Notes: generated by a model not told the origin, from the letters alone. DNA of 64,000 nt from Parabacteroides goldsteinii (GCF_015550595.1 NZ_JADNBB010000002.1:399627-463626), one strand, 5' to 3'. Counted from the stretch's first letter, positions 26,661 through 35,193 are shown. A program made the numbers and translations.

Positions 26661-27371
26661 ATGAGAAGGAATAAAGTGTTAAATGTTGTACTAGTGTTAT
26701 TTTGTATATTACAAGGAATTAAGAATGTTGTGGACGATAGATATGTAACTTTAGCTACACCTGATAACTCTCGCTCTGACTATAAGATTGCATATTTGAA
26801 TCCAATATCATCAAACACAAAAAGTGAGCAGATACATTTTGATCTATTGACTTACACAAAGAGCGATAATACAAAGCGTGCATATGCAGATTGTTTTTTA
26901 ATTAAGAATACGGCTTTTGACGATAGTCACGGTGCAAATCAAACAATGGTACAATTTCAAATAAGTGTTGATGGAAAGAAAAAGAGACCTACAGGATGGA
27001 AACATTATTCAACTGGATATTCTGTATCACAAATAGAGTGTATATTTAATGAAATACCAGTAGAAGTGTATCCTAATGGTTATATTAAAACTCTTGCAAC
27101 AAAGAAGCTGAGTGTACCAAGTACGGTTGATTTAGGAGAAGGGAAATCTGGAACTTATACAGTTAATTTGATGAACTTTTCTGTTCGTAATATGTCAGAT
27201 CCATTACAATTACCAGATTGTATACATTTTAAAGCTGAAACACGAGGGACAAGTCCGGAAGGGGTTGGTTATAATTATTATAAAGGCTCATATTTAGATC
27301 CTGCGGTATGTCTTGAAAAGAATGGAGCTTCTGATATTTGTCCCAATCATAAAAATGTTTACAGCAGGTAG
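26661..27371 (+). CDS. Unrecognised exported protein, 236 aa
   Basis: I do not recognise this protein. It starts MRRNKVLNVVLVLFCIL, a probable signal peptide or anchor. The mature part is polar, rich in Tyr, Asn, Ser and Thr with alternating hydrophobic residues, suggesting a beta-sandwich. Cysteines lie in the second half and near the C-terminus (QIECIF, LPDCIHF, AVCLEK, DICPNH), which could form disulfides in the periplasm. DNA is AT-rich compared with the flanking operons. It has its own promoter and is followed by a strong AT-rich hairpin. The neighbours are a TPR-HTH regulator and a beta-barrel protein. No function is proposed. Confidence 0.6.
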   Translation: MRRNKVLNVVLVLFCILQGIKNVVDDRYVTLATPDNSRSDYKIAYLNPISSNTKSEQIHFDLLTYTKSDNTKRAYADCFLIKNTAFDDSHGANQTMVQFQISVDGKKKRPTGWKHYSTGYSVSQIECIFNEIPVEVYPNGYIKTLATKKLSVPSTVDLGEGKSGTYTVNLMNFSVRNMSDPLQLPDCIHFKAETRGTSPEGVGYNYYKGSYLDPAVCLEKNGASDICPNHKNVYSR

Positions 27372-27460
27372 TAATAATTTTTATATTACATTATTGAATA
27401 CAAAAACAGTCTAGAGGTGGAGGAGAATAGAAGTTCTTAAATATTTATAGACAGATAAAA

Positions 27461-27508
27461 CTTACCTAAGATTACAATATTTGTGTAATCTTAGGTAAGA
27501 TTTCTTTT
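27461..27508 (+). terminator. Terminator with perfect 16-bp stem
   Basis: The arms 27461-27476 and 27484-27499 are exact reverse complements with a 7-base loop, followed by ATTTCTTTT. It would end the transcript of the 236-aa gene, leaving the beta-barrel gene 26 bases downstream dependent on another promoter or on readthrough. Confidence 0.75.
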
Positions 27509-27524
27509 ATATAAAAATAAATTT

Positions 27525-28208
27525 ATGAAAACGATGAAATTATTAATTGTAGTTTTATTTTGCTTCGGTTTTATGCAAGTGGAAGCACAATTGCGTTTGG
27601 GGGCAGAAGTTGGGATTGATTTATCGAGTGTAAATGTTGTGACTAACCATACTCAGATCGGATCGAATGGAGGCGTATCGGTTGACTACACGTTTAAAAA
27701 TAAGATCAATCTGGCGACAGGAATATATCATACAATGAAAGGTGCCAATACGGTTTGTGCAGATTCATATGGTTATGAAATGCTCGTCAGACTGGGATAT
27801 GTTGAATTACCTTTGATGATCGGTTATCGTATTCCGGTTGCATCGAATATCTATTTGACTCCTACTATAGGAGGATATTTAGCTTGGGGTGTTAATGGGT
27901 ATGGAGAGTTTGAGAAAAATCGGGTTTTCGATGATCCCAATGAGTTTATGAATATAACAGAATGGTCGAACCCGTTTAAAAATCATTATTATAAGACAGC
28001 ATCTGGATCAGGGATAGTAAATGCTTTCAATCGTTTTGATGGGGGACTTCGTTTTGGATTGAATGCAGACATAGGGAAAGTGAACTTGTCTTTTAATTAT
28101 GATTTGGGGCTAAAAGAAATGTGGCCGGGATTTTTAGATGGGAAATTAGTACATCCTTTAAGAAACCGGAATGCAACTTTAGCTATCGGGTATAAGTTTA
28201 TCTTATAA
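27525..28208 (+). CDS. PorT-like outer-membrane beta-barrel protein
   Basis: A 227-residue protein with a signal peptide (KLLIVVLFCFGFMQVEAQ) and alternating amphipathic strands ending in an aromatic-containing strand (ATLAIGYKFIL), as in the PorT/OmpW-sized beta-barrels of Bacteroidota. Typical pieces are LRLGAEVGIDLS, YVELPLMIGYRIPV and LTPTIGGYLAWG. The specific function is unknown. Only a hairpin lies immediately upstream, so its promoter is unclear. Confidence 0.8.
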   Translation: MKTMKLLIVVLFCFGFMQVEAQLRLGAEVGIDLSSVNVVTNHTQIGSNGGVSVDYTFKNKINLATGIYHTMKGANTVCADSYGYEMLVRLGYVELPLMIGYRIPVASNIYLTPTIGGYLAWGVNGYGEFEKNRVFDDPNEFMNITEWSNPFKNHYYKTASGSGIVNAFNRFDGGLRFGLNADIGKVNLSFNYDLGLKEMWPGFLDGKLVHPLRNRNATLAIGYKFIL

Positions 28209-28317
28209 TATTACTGGAGAATTGGTCTAAATTGGGATGGTTATCTGTTAAAATGCAAGATGACCACCCTCTTTTATTGATAAATGAAAGAAAAAGTAAG
28301 ATTTTTCTTTTAAATCC

Positions 28318-28348
28318 TTTGCTCATATAAATTATTGTTCTACATTTG
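28318..28348 (+). promoter_or_regulatory. ilv operon promoter (TTTG-N19-TACATTTG)
   Basis: Perfect Bacteroidota housekeeping promoter: TTTG at 28318-28321, exactly 19 bases, TACATTTG at 28341-28348. Transcription would start near 28355, about 27 bases before the leader ORF. The sequence after the -7 box (GCAGCGT) is shared with the leu promoter. Confidence 0.88.
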
Positions 28349-28381
28349 CAGCGTCAAACAAATTAAAGACGATAAGAAAAG

Positions 28382-28441
28382 ATGATGAACAATGTATTAC
28401 ATATTATTCTCGTGGTGGTCCTTCTAGTCATTAGTAGGTAA
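28382..28441 (+). CDS. ilvL: ilv leader peptide (19 aa, Val/Leu/Ile-rich)
   Basis: A short ORF encoding MMNNVLHIILVVVLLVISR. Twelve of 19 codons are branched-chain amino acids (5 Val, 4 Leu, 3 Ile), and residues 5-17 are all branched-chain except one His. It lies just after a strong promoter and just before an antiterminator/terminator pair, exactly like the ilvL leaders of enteric bacteria. Scarcity of charged Val, Leu or Ile tRNA would stall the ribosome within the run. The symbol ilvL is used by functional analogy, not homology. Confidence 0.88.
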   Translation: MMNNVLHIILVVVLLVISR

Positions 28442-28519
28442 GGAGAAAGGTGTGTAAGAAGTTGTGAAGTCGTAAATGATATTTCTTAAGCCTTTCTCCA
28501 TATAGAGAAGGGCTTTTTT
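28442..28519 (+). promoter_or_regulatory. ilv attenuator: antiterminator and intrinsic terminator
   Basis: GGAGAAAGG (28442-28450), right after the leader stop codon, is perfectly complementary to CCTTTCTCC (28491-28499). That second segment also forms the left part of an 11-bp terminator stem (28488-28498 with 28505-28515, one G-U pair) followed by six T. The two pairings exclude each other. A ribosome that finishes the leader covers the first arm and permits the terminator; one stalled upstream leaves it free to form the antiterminator, so ilvDBN-thioesterase-ilvC is transcribed. Confidence 0.88.
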
Positions 28520-28543
28520 ATTGACTAAAAGATAAAAACAAAT

Positions 28544-30379
28544 ATGATGAAGAATCCGTTAAGAAGTTCATATAGCACAGAGGGTAGACGCATGGCCGGC
28601 GCCCGTGCTTTGTGGCGTGCCAACGGCATGAAAGAAGAGCAGTTCGGTAAACCGATTATAGCCATTGTGAATTCATTTACCCAGTTTGTCCCGGGACATG
28701 TGCATCTGCACGAGATCGGACAGCAGGTGAAAGCGGAGATTGAAAAGCTCGGTTGCTTTGCCGCAGAATTCAATACGATCGCTATCGACGACGGTATTGC
28801 CATGGGACACGACGGAATGCTTTATTCCCTTCCTTCCCGCGACATTATTGCAGATAGCGTCGAATATATGGTGAATGCGCATAAGGCAGATGCTATGGTA
28901 TGTATCAGCAACTGCGACAAGATCACTCCGGGTATGCTGATGGCCAGTATGCGCCTGAACATTCCAACCATATTTGTATCAGGAGGCCCAATGGAAGCCG
29001 GTAACCTGGATGGTCGTGCACTCGACCTGATCGATGCTATGATCGAAGCTGCCGATGATTCAGTGAGCGATGAACAGGTAGAGAAGGTTGAACGTTCGGC
29101 TTGTCCGACCTGCGGATGTTGTTCCGGTATGTTTACTGCTAATTCGATGAATTGTCTGAATGAAGCGATCGGTCTGGCTCTTCCCGGTAACGGTACAGTG
29201 GTGGCTACTCATGCCAACCGTACCCGCCTGTTTAAAAAGGCTGCCAAAATGATCGTGGATAATGCGTTTAAATATTATCGTGACGGGGATGATTCTGTAT
29301 TACCCCGTAGCATTGCCACCCGCCAAGCATTCCTGAATGCGATGTCACTCGATATTGCAATGGGAGGATCTACCAATACAGTCCTTCACTTACTGGCAAT
29401 AGCCCATGAAGCGGAAGCCGATTTCACCATGAAAGATATCGATATGCTTTCCCGTAAAACCCCGGTTATCTGTAAAGTGGCTCCGAGCTGTTCCTATCAT
29501 GTGGAAGATGTGAACCGTGCAGGAGGTATTATGGGTATCATGAATGAATTGGTAAAAGCCGGTCTGGTGGATGATTCGGTGAAGCGTGTGGACGGACTGA
29601 CCTTGGGACAGGCGATCGACCAATATTGTATCACATCCGTAAACGTAACGGAAGAAGCTGTCAATATTTATAAAAGTGCTCCGGCACACCGTTTCAATCT
29701 GGTGCTCGGATCACAGGAAAGCTATTATAAGGAATTGGATACAGACCGTACTGCCGGTTGCATCCGTGATGTGGAACATGCTTATGTAAAAGATGGTGGT
29801 CTGGCTGTTCTTTACGGAAATATAGCGCAGGATGGTTGTGTTGTCAAAACGGCAGGGGTAGATGAAAGTATCTTCCGTTTTGCAGGTCCGGCAAAAGTTT
29901 TCGATTCGCAGGATGCTGCTTGCGAGGGTATCCTTAAAGACAAAGTCGTCTCCGGCGATGTCGTCGTTATCACCTATGAAGGTCCGAAGGGTGGTCCGGG
30001 TATGCAGGAAATGTTGTATCCTACCTCTTATATAAAGAGTAAACACCTGGGTAAGGAATGTGCATTGATCACAGACGGACGCTTCAGCGGTGGAACATCA
30101 GGTTTGTCAATCGGACATATTTCTCCCGAAGCAGCAGCAGGTGGAGCGATTGGCTTAGTGAAAGACGGCGATATTATTGAAATTAATATACCTGAGAGAA
30201 CCATAAACGTAAAGGTTAGCGATGAAGAACTCGCCAAGCGCCGTCAGGCAGAAGAAGCCCGCGGACCGAAAGCCTTTACTCCTCCTTTCCGCCAGCGTAC
30301 GGTATCGAAAGCACTGAAGGCATACGCAAAGATGGTTGCTTCGGCCGATAAAGGCGGTGTACGAATTGTAGAAGATTAA
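28544..30379 (+). CDS. ilvD: Dihydroxy-acid dehydratase
   Basis: Dehydrates 2,3-dihydroxy-isovalerate and 2,3-dihydroxy-3-methylvalerate in valine and isoleucine synthesis. Visible signatures: the cluster cysteine in [12 protein letters not shown], the [20 protein letters not shown] segment, [22 protein letters not shown], and the C-terminal [20 protein letters not shown]. Length 611 aa fits the long IlvD type. It is the first enzyme gene after the attenuator, with a second ATG directly following the first. 27 bases separate it from ilvB. Confidence 0.97.
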   Translation: MMKNPLRSSYSTEGRRMAGARALWRANGMKEEQFGKPIIAIVNSFTQFVPGHVHLHEIGQQVKAEIEKLGCFAAEFNTIAIDDGIAMGHDGMLYSLPSRDIIADSVEYMVNAHKADAMVCISNCDKITPGMLMASMRLNIPTIFVSGGPMEAGNLDGRALDLIDAMIEAADDSVSDEQVEKVERSACPTCGCCSGMFTANSMNCLNEAIGLALPGNGTVVATHANRTRLFKKAAKMIVDNAFKYYRDGDDSVLPRSIATRQAFLNAMSLDIAMGGSTNTVLHLLAIAHEAEADFTMKDIDMLSRKTPVICKVAPSCSYHVEDVNRAGGIMGIMNELVKAGLVDDSVKRVDGLTLGQAIDQYCITSVNVTEEAVNIYKSAPAHRFNLVLGSQESYYKELDTDRTAGCIRDVEHAYVKDGGLAVLYGNIAQDGCVVKTAGVDESIFRFAGPAKVFDSQDAACEGILKDKVVSGDVVVITYEGPKGGPGMQEMLYPTSYIKSKHLGKECALITDGRFSGGTSGLSIGHISPEAAAGGAIGLVKDGDIIEINIPERTINVKVSDEELAKRRQAEEARGPKAFTPPFRQRTVSKALKAYAKMVASADKGGVRIVED

Positions 30380-30406
30380 TAAAACACCAAATACTATAAT
30401 TTAGAG

Positions 30407-32107
30407 ATGGATAAACAAAAGATAACCGGTTCGGAAGCTTTGCTGAAAGCGCTGATCGCTGAAGGAGTAGATACTATCTTCGGTTATCCGGGTGGACAGG
30501 CAATTCCTATATATGATAGTTTATATGACTATAAAGATCAATTGAAACACGTTCTGGTACGCCATGAACAAGGTGCAACACATGCGGCTCAGGGATATGC
30601 CCGCGTTTCCGGTAAAGTGGGGGTAACGTTGGTTACTTCCGGACCAGGAGCAACAAATACCATTACCGGTATTGCCGATGCGTTGATGGACAGTACGCCG
30701 ATGGTAGTAATTGCCGGACAAGTTCCGTCTCCACTGCTGGGTACCGACGCTTTTCAGGAAGTCGACGTAATCGGTATTACGCAACCAATCACTAAATGGG
30801 CCTATCAGATCCGTAAGCCGGAAGAAATAGCCTGGGCCGTATCCCGTGCTTTCTATATCGCATCGACGGGACGTCCCGGTCCGGTAGTACTTGACCTGGC
30901 CAAAGATGCACAAGTAGGTTTGGTGGATTATGAATACGAAAAGGTAAATTATATACGCAGTTATCAGCCGGAGCCGGATATCAAGCAGGAACGTATTGAA
31001 GCCGCTGCCGCTCTGATCAATGGTTCAAAGAAACCATTCTGTCTGGTAGGCCAGGGGGTTATCCTGGGAGGGGCAGAAGAGGAATTGAAAGCCTTTTTGG
31101 AGAAAAACGATATACCTGCCGGTTCGACCGTATTAGGATTGTCGGCACTTCCTTCCGACTTTCCCTTACATAAAGGTATGCTTGGTATGCATGGAAATGT
31201 AGGACCTAACCGGAAGACAAACGAATGTGATGTGTTGATCGCTATCGGTATGCGTTTCGACGACCGTGTAACCGGCGATTTGAAGACATACGCCAAGCAG
31301 GCAAAAATTATCCATCTGGATATCGACAACTCGGAAATCGGAAAGAATGTACCTGTTGATGTAAAGGTATTGGGTAATGCCAAACACACCATTCCGATGA
31401 TCACCTCTTTATTGGAAGAACGGAAGCGTCCCGAATGGAATGCCGAGTTTGAGCCGGATGAAAAGGAAGAAGAAGAAAAAGTGATCCGTAAGGAACTTTT
31501 CCCTACCGAAGGTCAGTTGAAGATGGGTGAAGTAGTACGTAAAGTATCCGAAGCAACCGGCAATGATGCCATCCTGGTTACCGATGTAGGTCAAAATCAG
31601 ATGATGGGTGTCCGTTACTTCAAATATAAACAAACCCGTAGCGTGGTAACTTCAGGAGGTCTGGGTACGATGGGCTTCGGTCTTCCCGCTGCTATCGGAG
31701 CCAAACTGGGTGCTCCCGACCGTACGGTTTGTTTCTTTACCGGCGACGGTGGTATCCAGATGACTATCCAGGAACTGGGAACCATCATGCAGGAAGAACT
31801 GAATGTGAAGATCATCGTTCTTAATAATAATTTCCTCGGTATGGTACGCCAGTGGCAGGAATTGTTCTTCCAGGAACGTTATTCGAACACCATCATGAAA
31901 AATCCGGACTTTGTCGCGATAGCCAAGGCATTCGGTATTGCTTCCCGCGCTGTTGACAGCCGTGAAGAACTGGACGGTGCAATAGAAGAAATGCTTAACC
32001 ATGACGGCGCTTACCTGTTGGTTGCCAACGTGGAAACCTGTGGAATGGTATATCCGATGGTTCCGGCCGGAGGAAGCGTTACGAATATGATTTTAGGTGC
32101 TAAGTAA
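30407..32107 (+). CDS. ilvB: Acetolactate synthase large subunit
   Basis: Thiamine-diphosphate enzyme that condenses two pyruvates, or pyruvate with 2-oxobutyrate, in the first common step of the branched-chain pathway. Visible: FGYPGGQAIPIYDSLY, the catalytic glutamate in RHEQGATHAAQGYAR, VTSGPGATNTITGIADA, and the TDP/Mg motif GDGGIQMTIQELGTIMQEELNVKIIVLNNN. Length 566 aa is typical. The stop codon overlaps the Shine-Dalgarno of ilvN, implying tight co-expression of the two subunits. Confidence 0.97.
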   Translation: MDKQKITGSEALLKALIAEGVDTIFGYPGGQAIPIYDSLYDYKDQLKHVLVRHEQGATHAAQGYARVSGKVGVTLVTSGPGATNTITGIADALMDSTPMVVIAGQVPSPLLGTDAFQEVDVIGITQPITKWAYQIRKPEEIAWAVSRAFYIASTGRPGPVVLDLAKDAQVGLVDYEYEKVNYIRSYQPEPDIKQERIEAAAALINGSKKPFCLVGQGVILGGAEEELKAFLEKNDIPAGSTVLGLSALPSDFPLHKGMLGMHGNVGPNRKTNECDVLIAIGMRFDDRVTGDLKTYAKQAKIIHLDIDNSEIGKNVPVDVKVLGNAKHTIPMITSLLEERKRPEWNAEFEPDEKEEEEKVIRKELFPTEGQLKMGEVVRKVSEATGNDAILVTDVGQNQMMGVRYFKYKQTRSVVTSGGLGTMGFGLPAAIGAKLGAPDRTVCFFTGDGGIQMTIQELGTIMQEELNVKIIVLNNNFLGMVRQWQELFFQERYSNTIMKNPDFVAIAKAFGIASRAVDSREELDGAIEEMLNHDGAYLLVANVETCGMVYPMVPAGGSVTNMILGAK

Positions 32108-32112
32108 GGAGG
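32107..32112 (+). promoter_or_regulatory. Strong Shine-Dalgarno of ilvN
   Basis: AGGAGG, 7 bases before the ilvN ATG and overlapping the ilvB stop codon. Bacteroidota genes usually lack such sites, so it is notable. Confidence 0.65.
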
Positions 32113-32119
32113 AACAATT

Positions 32120-32671
32120 ATGAATACGAAAAATTTATATACCGTTATTATCTTTTCAGAAAACACAGTAGGTCTTCTGAACCAGATAACCGTTATCTTT
32201 ACGCGCCGGCAACTGAATATTGAGACGCTTTCTGTTTCTCCCTCTGCTATAAAGGGAATACATAAGTTTACAATTACTACCTTTGCCGACGAAGATACGA
32301 TCGATAAGGTCGTTAAGCAGATCGACAAACGTGTGGATATTCTGAAAGCTTATTATAATACGGATGAGGACCTGGTTTACCAGGAAATAGCTCTTTACAA
32401 ACTGAGTACCGAACTCTTTATCAAGATGGGTACGGTAGAAGATCTGATCCGTAAGTATAATGCCCGTATCCTCGAAATGAACGAGAGCTGTGTCGTACTC
32501 GAAAAGAGTGGTCATTATGATGAAACACAAGCCTTGTTCAAAGAACTGAGTGAGACGATCGGTGTGTTGCAATTCATCCGTTCCGGTCGTGTTGCGATTA
32601 CGAAGAGTAAGGTAGAGCGTCTGAGCGATATGCTGTCCTCGATGGAAAAGAAGTTGCAGGATAAACATTAA
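32120..32671 (+). CDS. ilvN: Acetolactate synthase small (regulatory) subunit
   Basis: A 183-residue ACT-domain subunit that activates the large subunit and confers feedback inhibition by valine. The N-terminal ACT domain reads YTVIIFSENTVGLLNQITVIFTRRQLNIETLSVS, the usual opening. A second half (about 80-165) contains the C-terminal domain typical of IlvN/IlvH. It sits 12 bases after ilvB. Confidence 0.95.
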   Translation: MNTKNLYTVIIFSENTVGLLNQITVIFTRRQLNIETLSVSPSAIKGIHKFTITTFADEDTIDKVVKQIDKRVDILKAYYNTDEDLVYQEIALYKLSTELFIKMGTVEDLIRKYNARILEMNESCVVLEKSGHYDETQALFKELSETIGVLQFIRSGRVAITKSKVERLSDMLSSMEKKLQDKH

Positions 32672-32710
32672 TACAAATAGAAGGACTTCGTCCCTTGTAA
32701 AAAGAAGATT

Positions 32711-33442
32711 ATGGAGAAGAACAAAGTAGGAGAATTTCATTTCGTAACCGAGTCCTATCTAATGGACTTTCGGGGCCGCATCACTATTCCGATGATCGGA
32801 ACTTATTTGCTGCACGCCGCTTCCTGTCATGCCGCCGACCGTGGATTCGGTTATAACGACATGACCGAAAGGCATACCGCATGGGTGCTTTCCCGTCTGG
32901 CAATCGAAATGACTTCCTATCCGGCTATGTCCGAGTCCGTAACCTTATATACCTGGGTCGATGAAGTCGGAAAGTTATTTACCAGCCGTTGTTTCGAATT
33001 GGTGAATGGAGAAGGTAAAACATTCGGCTTTGCCCGTTCCATCTGGGCGGCTATCGATGTGGAAACCCGTCGTCCGACCTTGCTCGATGTAGAAGGGCTG
33101 AGTGCCTATGTCACCGACCGTCCCTGTCCGATCGAGAAACCCGGTAAGATCGCCCCGGTAGAAAACAACATACCCGGTGAGTCCTATCGTGTGAAATACA
33201 GTGACCTCGATGTGAACGGTCATCTGAACAGTATCAAATATATGGAGCATCTGCTCGACCTGTTCGATATCGGCATGTTCCGTGAAAAAGAGATAAGCCG
33301 TTTCGAAATAGCTTATCAGTCTGAAGGTAAATACGGTATGGAGTTGACCCTTCATCATCAGGAAGTATCCGCAGACAAATATAATATGGCAATATGTAAT
33401 GACGGCAAAGCGATCAGCCGTGCCGCCGTTACTTGGAAATAA
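32711..33442 (+). CDS. Acyl-ACP thioesterase (FatA/FatB-like)
   Basis: A 243-residue double-hotdog thioesterase that releases fatty acids from acyl carrier protein. The N-terminal hotdog carries EFHFVTESYLMDFRGRITIPM and a helix; the second begins at YRVKYSDLDVNGHLNSIKYMEH, with the catalytic-site DxNxHxNxxxY pattern of the family. Placement between ilvN and ilvC, 40 bases after ilvN and 52 before ilvC on the same strand, indicates co-transcription. Bacteroidota make iso/anteiso fatty acids primed from branched-chain keto acids, which offers a rationale for the coupling (inference). Confidence 0.9.
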   Translation: MEKNKVGEFHFVTESYLMDFRGRITIPMIGTYLLHAASCHAADRGFGYNDMTERHTAWVLSRLAIEMTSYPAMSESVTLYTWVDEVGKLFTSRCFELVNGEGKTFGFARSIWAAIDVETRRPTLLDVEGLSAYVTDRPCPIEKPGKIAPVENNIPGESYRVKYSDLDVNGHLNSIKYMEHLLDLFDIGMFREKEISRFEIAYQSEGKYGMELTLHHQEVSADKYNMAICNDGKAISRAAVTWK

Positions 33443-33494
33443 CCATATAGAAAGAGACAAATTATTTTATATACATTTTAATAGTAAAAAGAAA

Positions 33495-34541
33495 ATGGCA
33501 GTAATGAATTTTGGCGGCGTTGACGAAAATGTAGTAACCCGCGAAGAATTTCCGTTGGAAAAGGCAAGAGAAGTATTGAAAGACGAAACTATCGCTGTGA
33601 TAGGTTACGGCGTACAAGGTCCGGGTCAGAGCCTGAACTTGCGCGACAACGGTTTTAACGTAATTGTAGGACAACGTAAAGGTGGTAAGACTTGGGAAAA
33701 AGCCGTTGCAGACGGTTGGGTACCGGGCGAAACACTGTTCGATATCGAAGAAGCTTGCGAAAAAGCGACAATCATACAGTATCTGCTTTCAGATGCCGCA
33801 CAGATTGAAGTATGGCCGCGTATCAAAAAATACCTGACTCCGGGTAAGGCTTTGTATTTCTCTCACGGTTTCGGTATTACTTATAAAGAACGTACAAACA
33901 TCATCCCTCCTGCCGATGTAGACGTAATCCTGGTTGCTCCGAAAGGATCGGGTACTTCACTTCGTCGTATGTTCCTGCAGGGCCGTGGTTTGAACTCAAG
34001 CTACGCAATCTTCCAGGATGCAACAGGCAAAGCATGGGATCGTGTAATCGCACTGGGTATCGGTGTGGGTTCAGGTTACTTGTTCGAAACAACTTTCAAG
34101 AAAGAAGTATATTCCGACCTGACCGGCGAACGTGGTACTTTGATGGGTGCAATCCAGGGATTGCTGCTTGCGCAGTACGAAACACTGCGTGAAAATGGTC
34201 ACGAACCTTCTGAAGCATTCAATGAAACAGTAGAAGAATTGACACAGTCGTTGATGCCTTTGTTCGCAGAAAATGGTATGGACTGGATGTATGCAAACTG
34301 TTCAACTACTGCACAGCGCGGTGCTTTGGACTGGATGGGCCCGTTCCACGATGCCACAAAACCTGTATTCCAGAAATTGTATAGCGAAGTTGCATGCGGT
34401 AACGAAGCACAGCGTTCTATCGATACTAACAGCAAACCTGACTACCGTGAAGGTCTTGAAAAAGAACTGAAAGCACTTCGTGAAAGCGAAATGTGGCGTG
34501 CCGGTGCTGTTGTTCGTAAACTTCGTCCCGAAAACAACTAA
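33495..34541 (+). CDS. ilvC: Ketol-acid reductoisomerase
   Basis: Isomerises and reduces acetolactate or acetohydroxybutyrate with NADPH. The Rossmann motif reads IAVIGYGVQGPGQSLNLRDNG (a variant of the usual GYGxQGxA), followed by VGQRKGGKTWEKA, which would contact the cofactor phosphate. The helical domain carries SDLTGERGTLMGAIQG, in the metal-binding region. The frame extends 32 codons upstream over the thioesterase end, but ATG 33495, preceded by an A-rich leader (GTAAAAAGAAA), gives the standard N-terminus MAVMNFGG and 348 residues. It is the last gene of the ilv operon. Confidence 0.96.
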   Translation: MAVMNFGGVDENVVTREEFPLEKAREVLKDETIAVIGYGVQGPGQSLNLRDNGFNVIVGQRKGGKTWEKAVADGWVPGETLFDIEEACEKATIIQYLLSDAAQIEVWPRIKKYLTPGKALYFSHGFGITYKERTNIIPPADVDVILVAPKGSGTSLRRMFLQGRGLNSSYAIFQDATGKAWDRVIALGIGVGSGYLFETTFKKEVYSDLTGERGTLMGAIQGLLLAQYETLRENGHEPSEAFNETVEELTQSLMPLFAENGMDWMYANCSTTAQRGALDWMGPFHDATKPVFQKLYSEVACGNEAQRSIDTNSKPDYREGLEKELKALRESEMWRAGAVVRKLRPENN

Positions 34542-34581
34542 TAGTTGGTGCGATAAATAAGTATTAAACATCTTGCGATAT

Positions 34582-34618
34582 AAAGCGGTAATCCGGTATG
34601 TTCCGGGTTGCCGCTTTT
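34582..34618 (+). terminator. ilv operon terminator
   Basis: Arms 34582-34596 and 34603-34617 form a 15-bp stem (two G-U pairs, hexaloop TATGTT) followed by a T-run. It lies 40 bases after the ilvC stop. Confidence 0.92.
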
Positions 34619-34686
34619 TCTTTCCCGTTACCAGTTAAGCATAAACCTATGACTAGCTAAGTCTTTCCTCATGACTTATTAATACC

Positions 34687-34810
34687 AAAGTCCTTACTTA
34701 TTAAATATACCCTGTACATCTTGTCTGATTATCCTGTACACCCTGATTATTCATCCTGTACACCTTGGATAGCTACCCTGTACAGGGTAATAATAAGTAG
34801 CGGGGACTTT
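34687..34810. repeat. 22-bp-period CCTGTACA array inside inverted ends
   Basis: CCTGTACA occurs at 34711, 34733, 34755 and 34777, exactly 22 bp apart; the last copy is part of the longer palindrome ACCCTGTACAGGGT. The array is enclosed by AAAGTCCTTACTTATTA (34687-34703) and the inverse of an AAAGTCC..TACTTATTA end (34791-34810). It lies in a non-coding gap between the ilv terminator and the first tandem SusC. Confidence 0.8.
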
Positions 34811-34818
34811 TGATTTAG

Positions 34819-35190
34819 AAACTCCCTGGCTATGCAATAAAAGGTGCCGGGAAGGGATATAGTGGTTGCCTGTGTGACAAATTTTAGCTAAGTAAGTTTT
34901 CTATCATAAAGTTTTCCGAATTTATCTGTCATCTGCAACTGTTGTTTGTATTTGTTTGGCTATTAGGTTGTAAACGGTTGCAGATAGCTGTTTTTATCTG
35001 CAACTGAATCTGTCATCTGTCATCGGTATGGAACATCACGGTTTTATATGTTAAAGCCCGTTATTGGTGGAGCGGGTTTATTGATCTCATATACTTATTG
35101 TATTTGATAGGTTAGGAGTTTTTATGGAGTTACTTTTCTTTACAAAGAATTGTTAAATAGTGAGGAATAAAGTATTAAATATATATTTTT
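34819..35190. other. Non-coding gap with short repeated words and hairpins
   Basis: No ORF is convincing here. ATCTGCAAC appears at 34931 and 34996, and GTTGCAGAT at 34977-34985 pairs with the second copy as a 9-bp inverted repeat with a 10-base loop. ATCTGTCATCTG-like words recur around 34924-35022. A weaker hairpin with CCCG/CGGG arms lies at 35052-35080. Confidence 0.5.
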
Positions 35191-35193
35191 ATG

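Noticed and set aside
28355..28543. T-box or metabolite riboswitch upstream of ilvD
   Set aside because: No T-box motif or complex aptamer is visible; the leader ORF rich in Val/Leu/Ile codons and the paired antiterminator explain the region better.
33399..33494. 32-codon N-terminal extension of IlvC
   Set aside because: It overlaps the thioesterase 3' end; MAVMNFGG from 33495 fits the family.
34687..34810. CRISPR array
   Set aside because: The repeats are only 8-14 bp with a 22-bp total period; there is no room for 30-bp unique spacers and no cas gene in the window.
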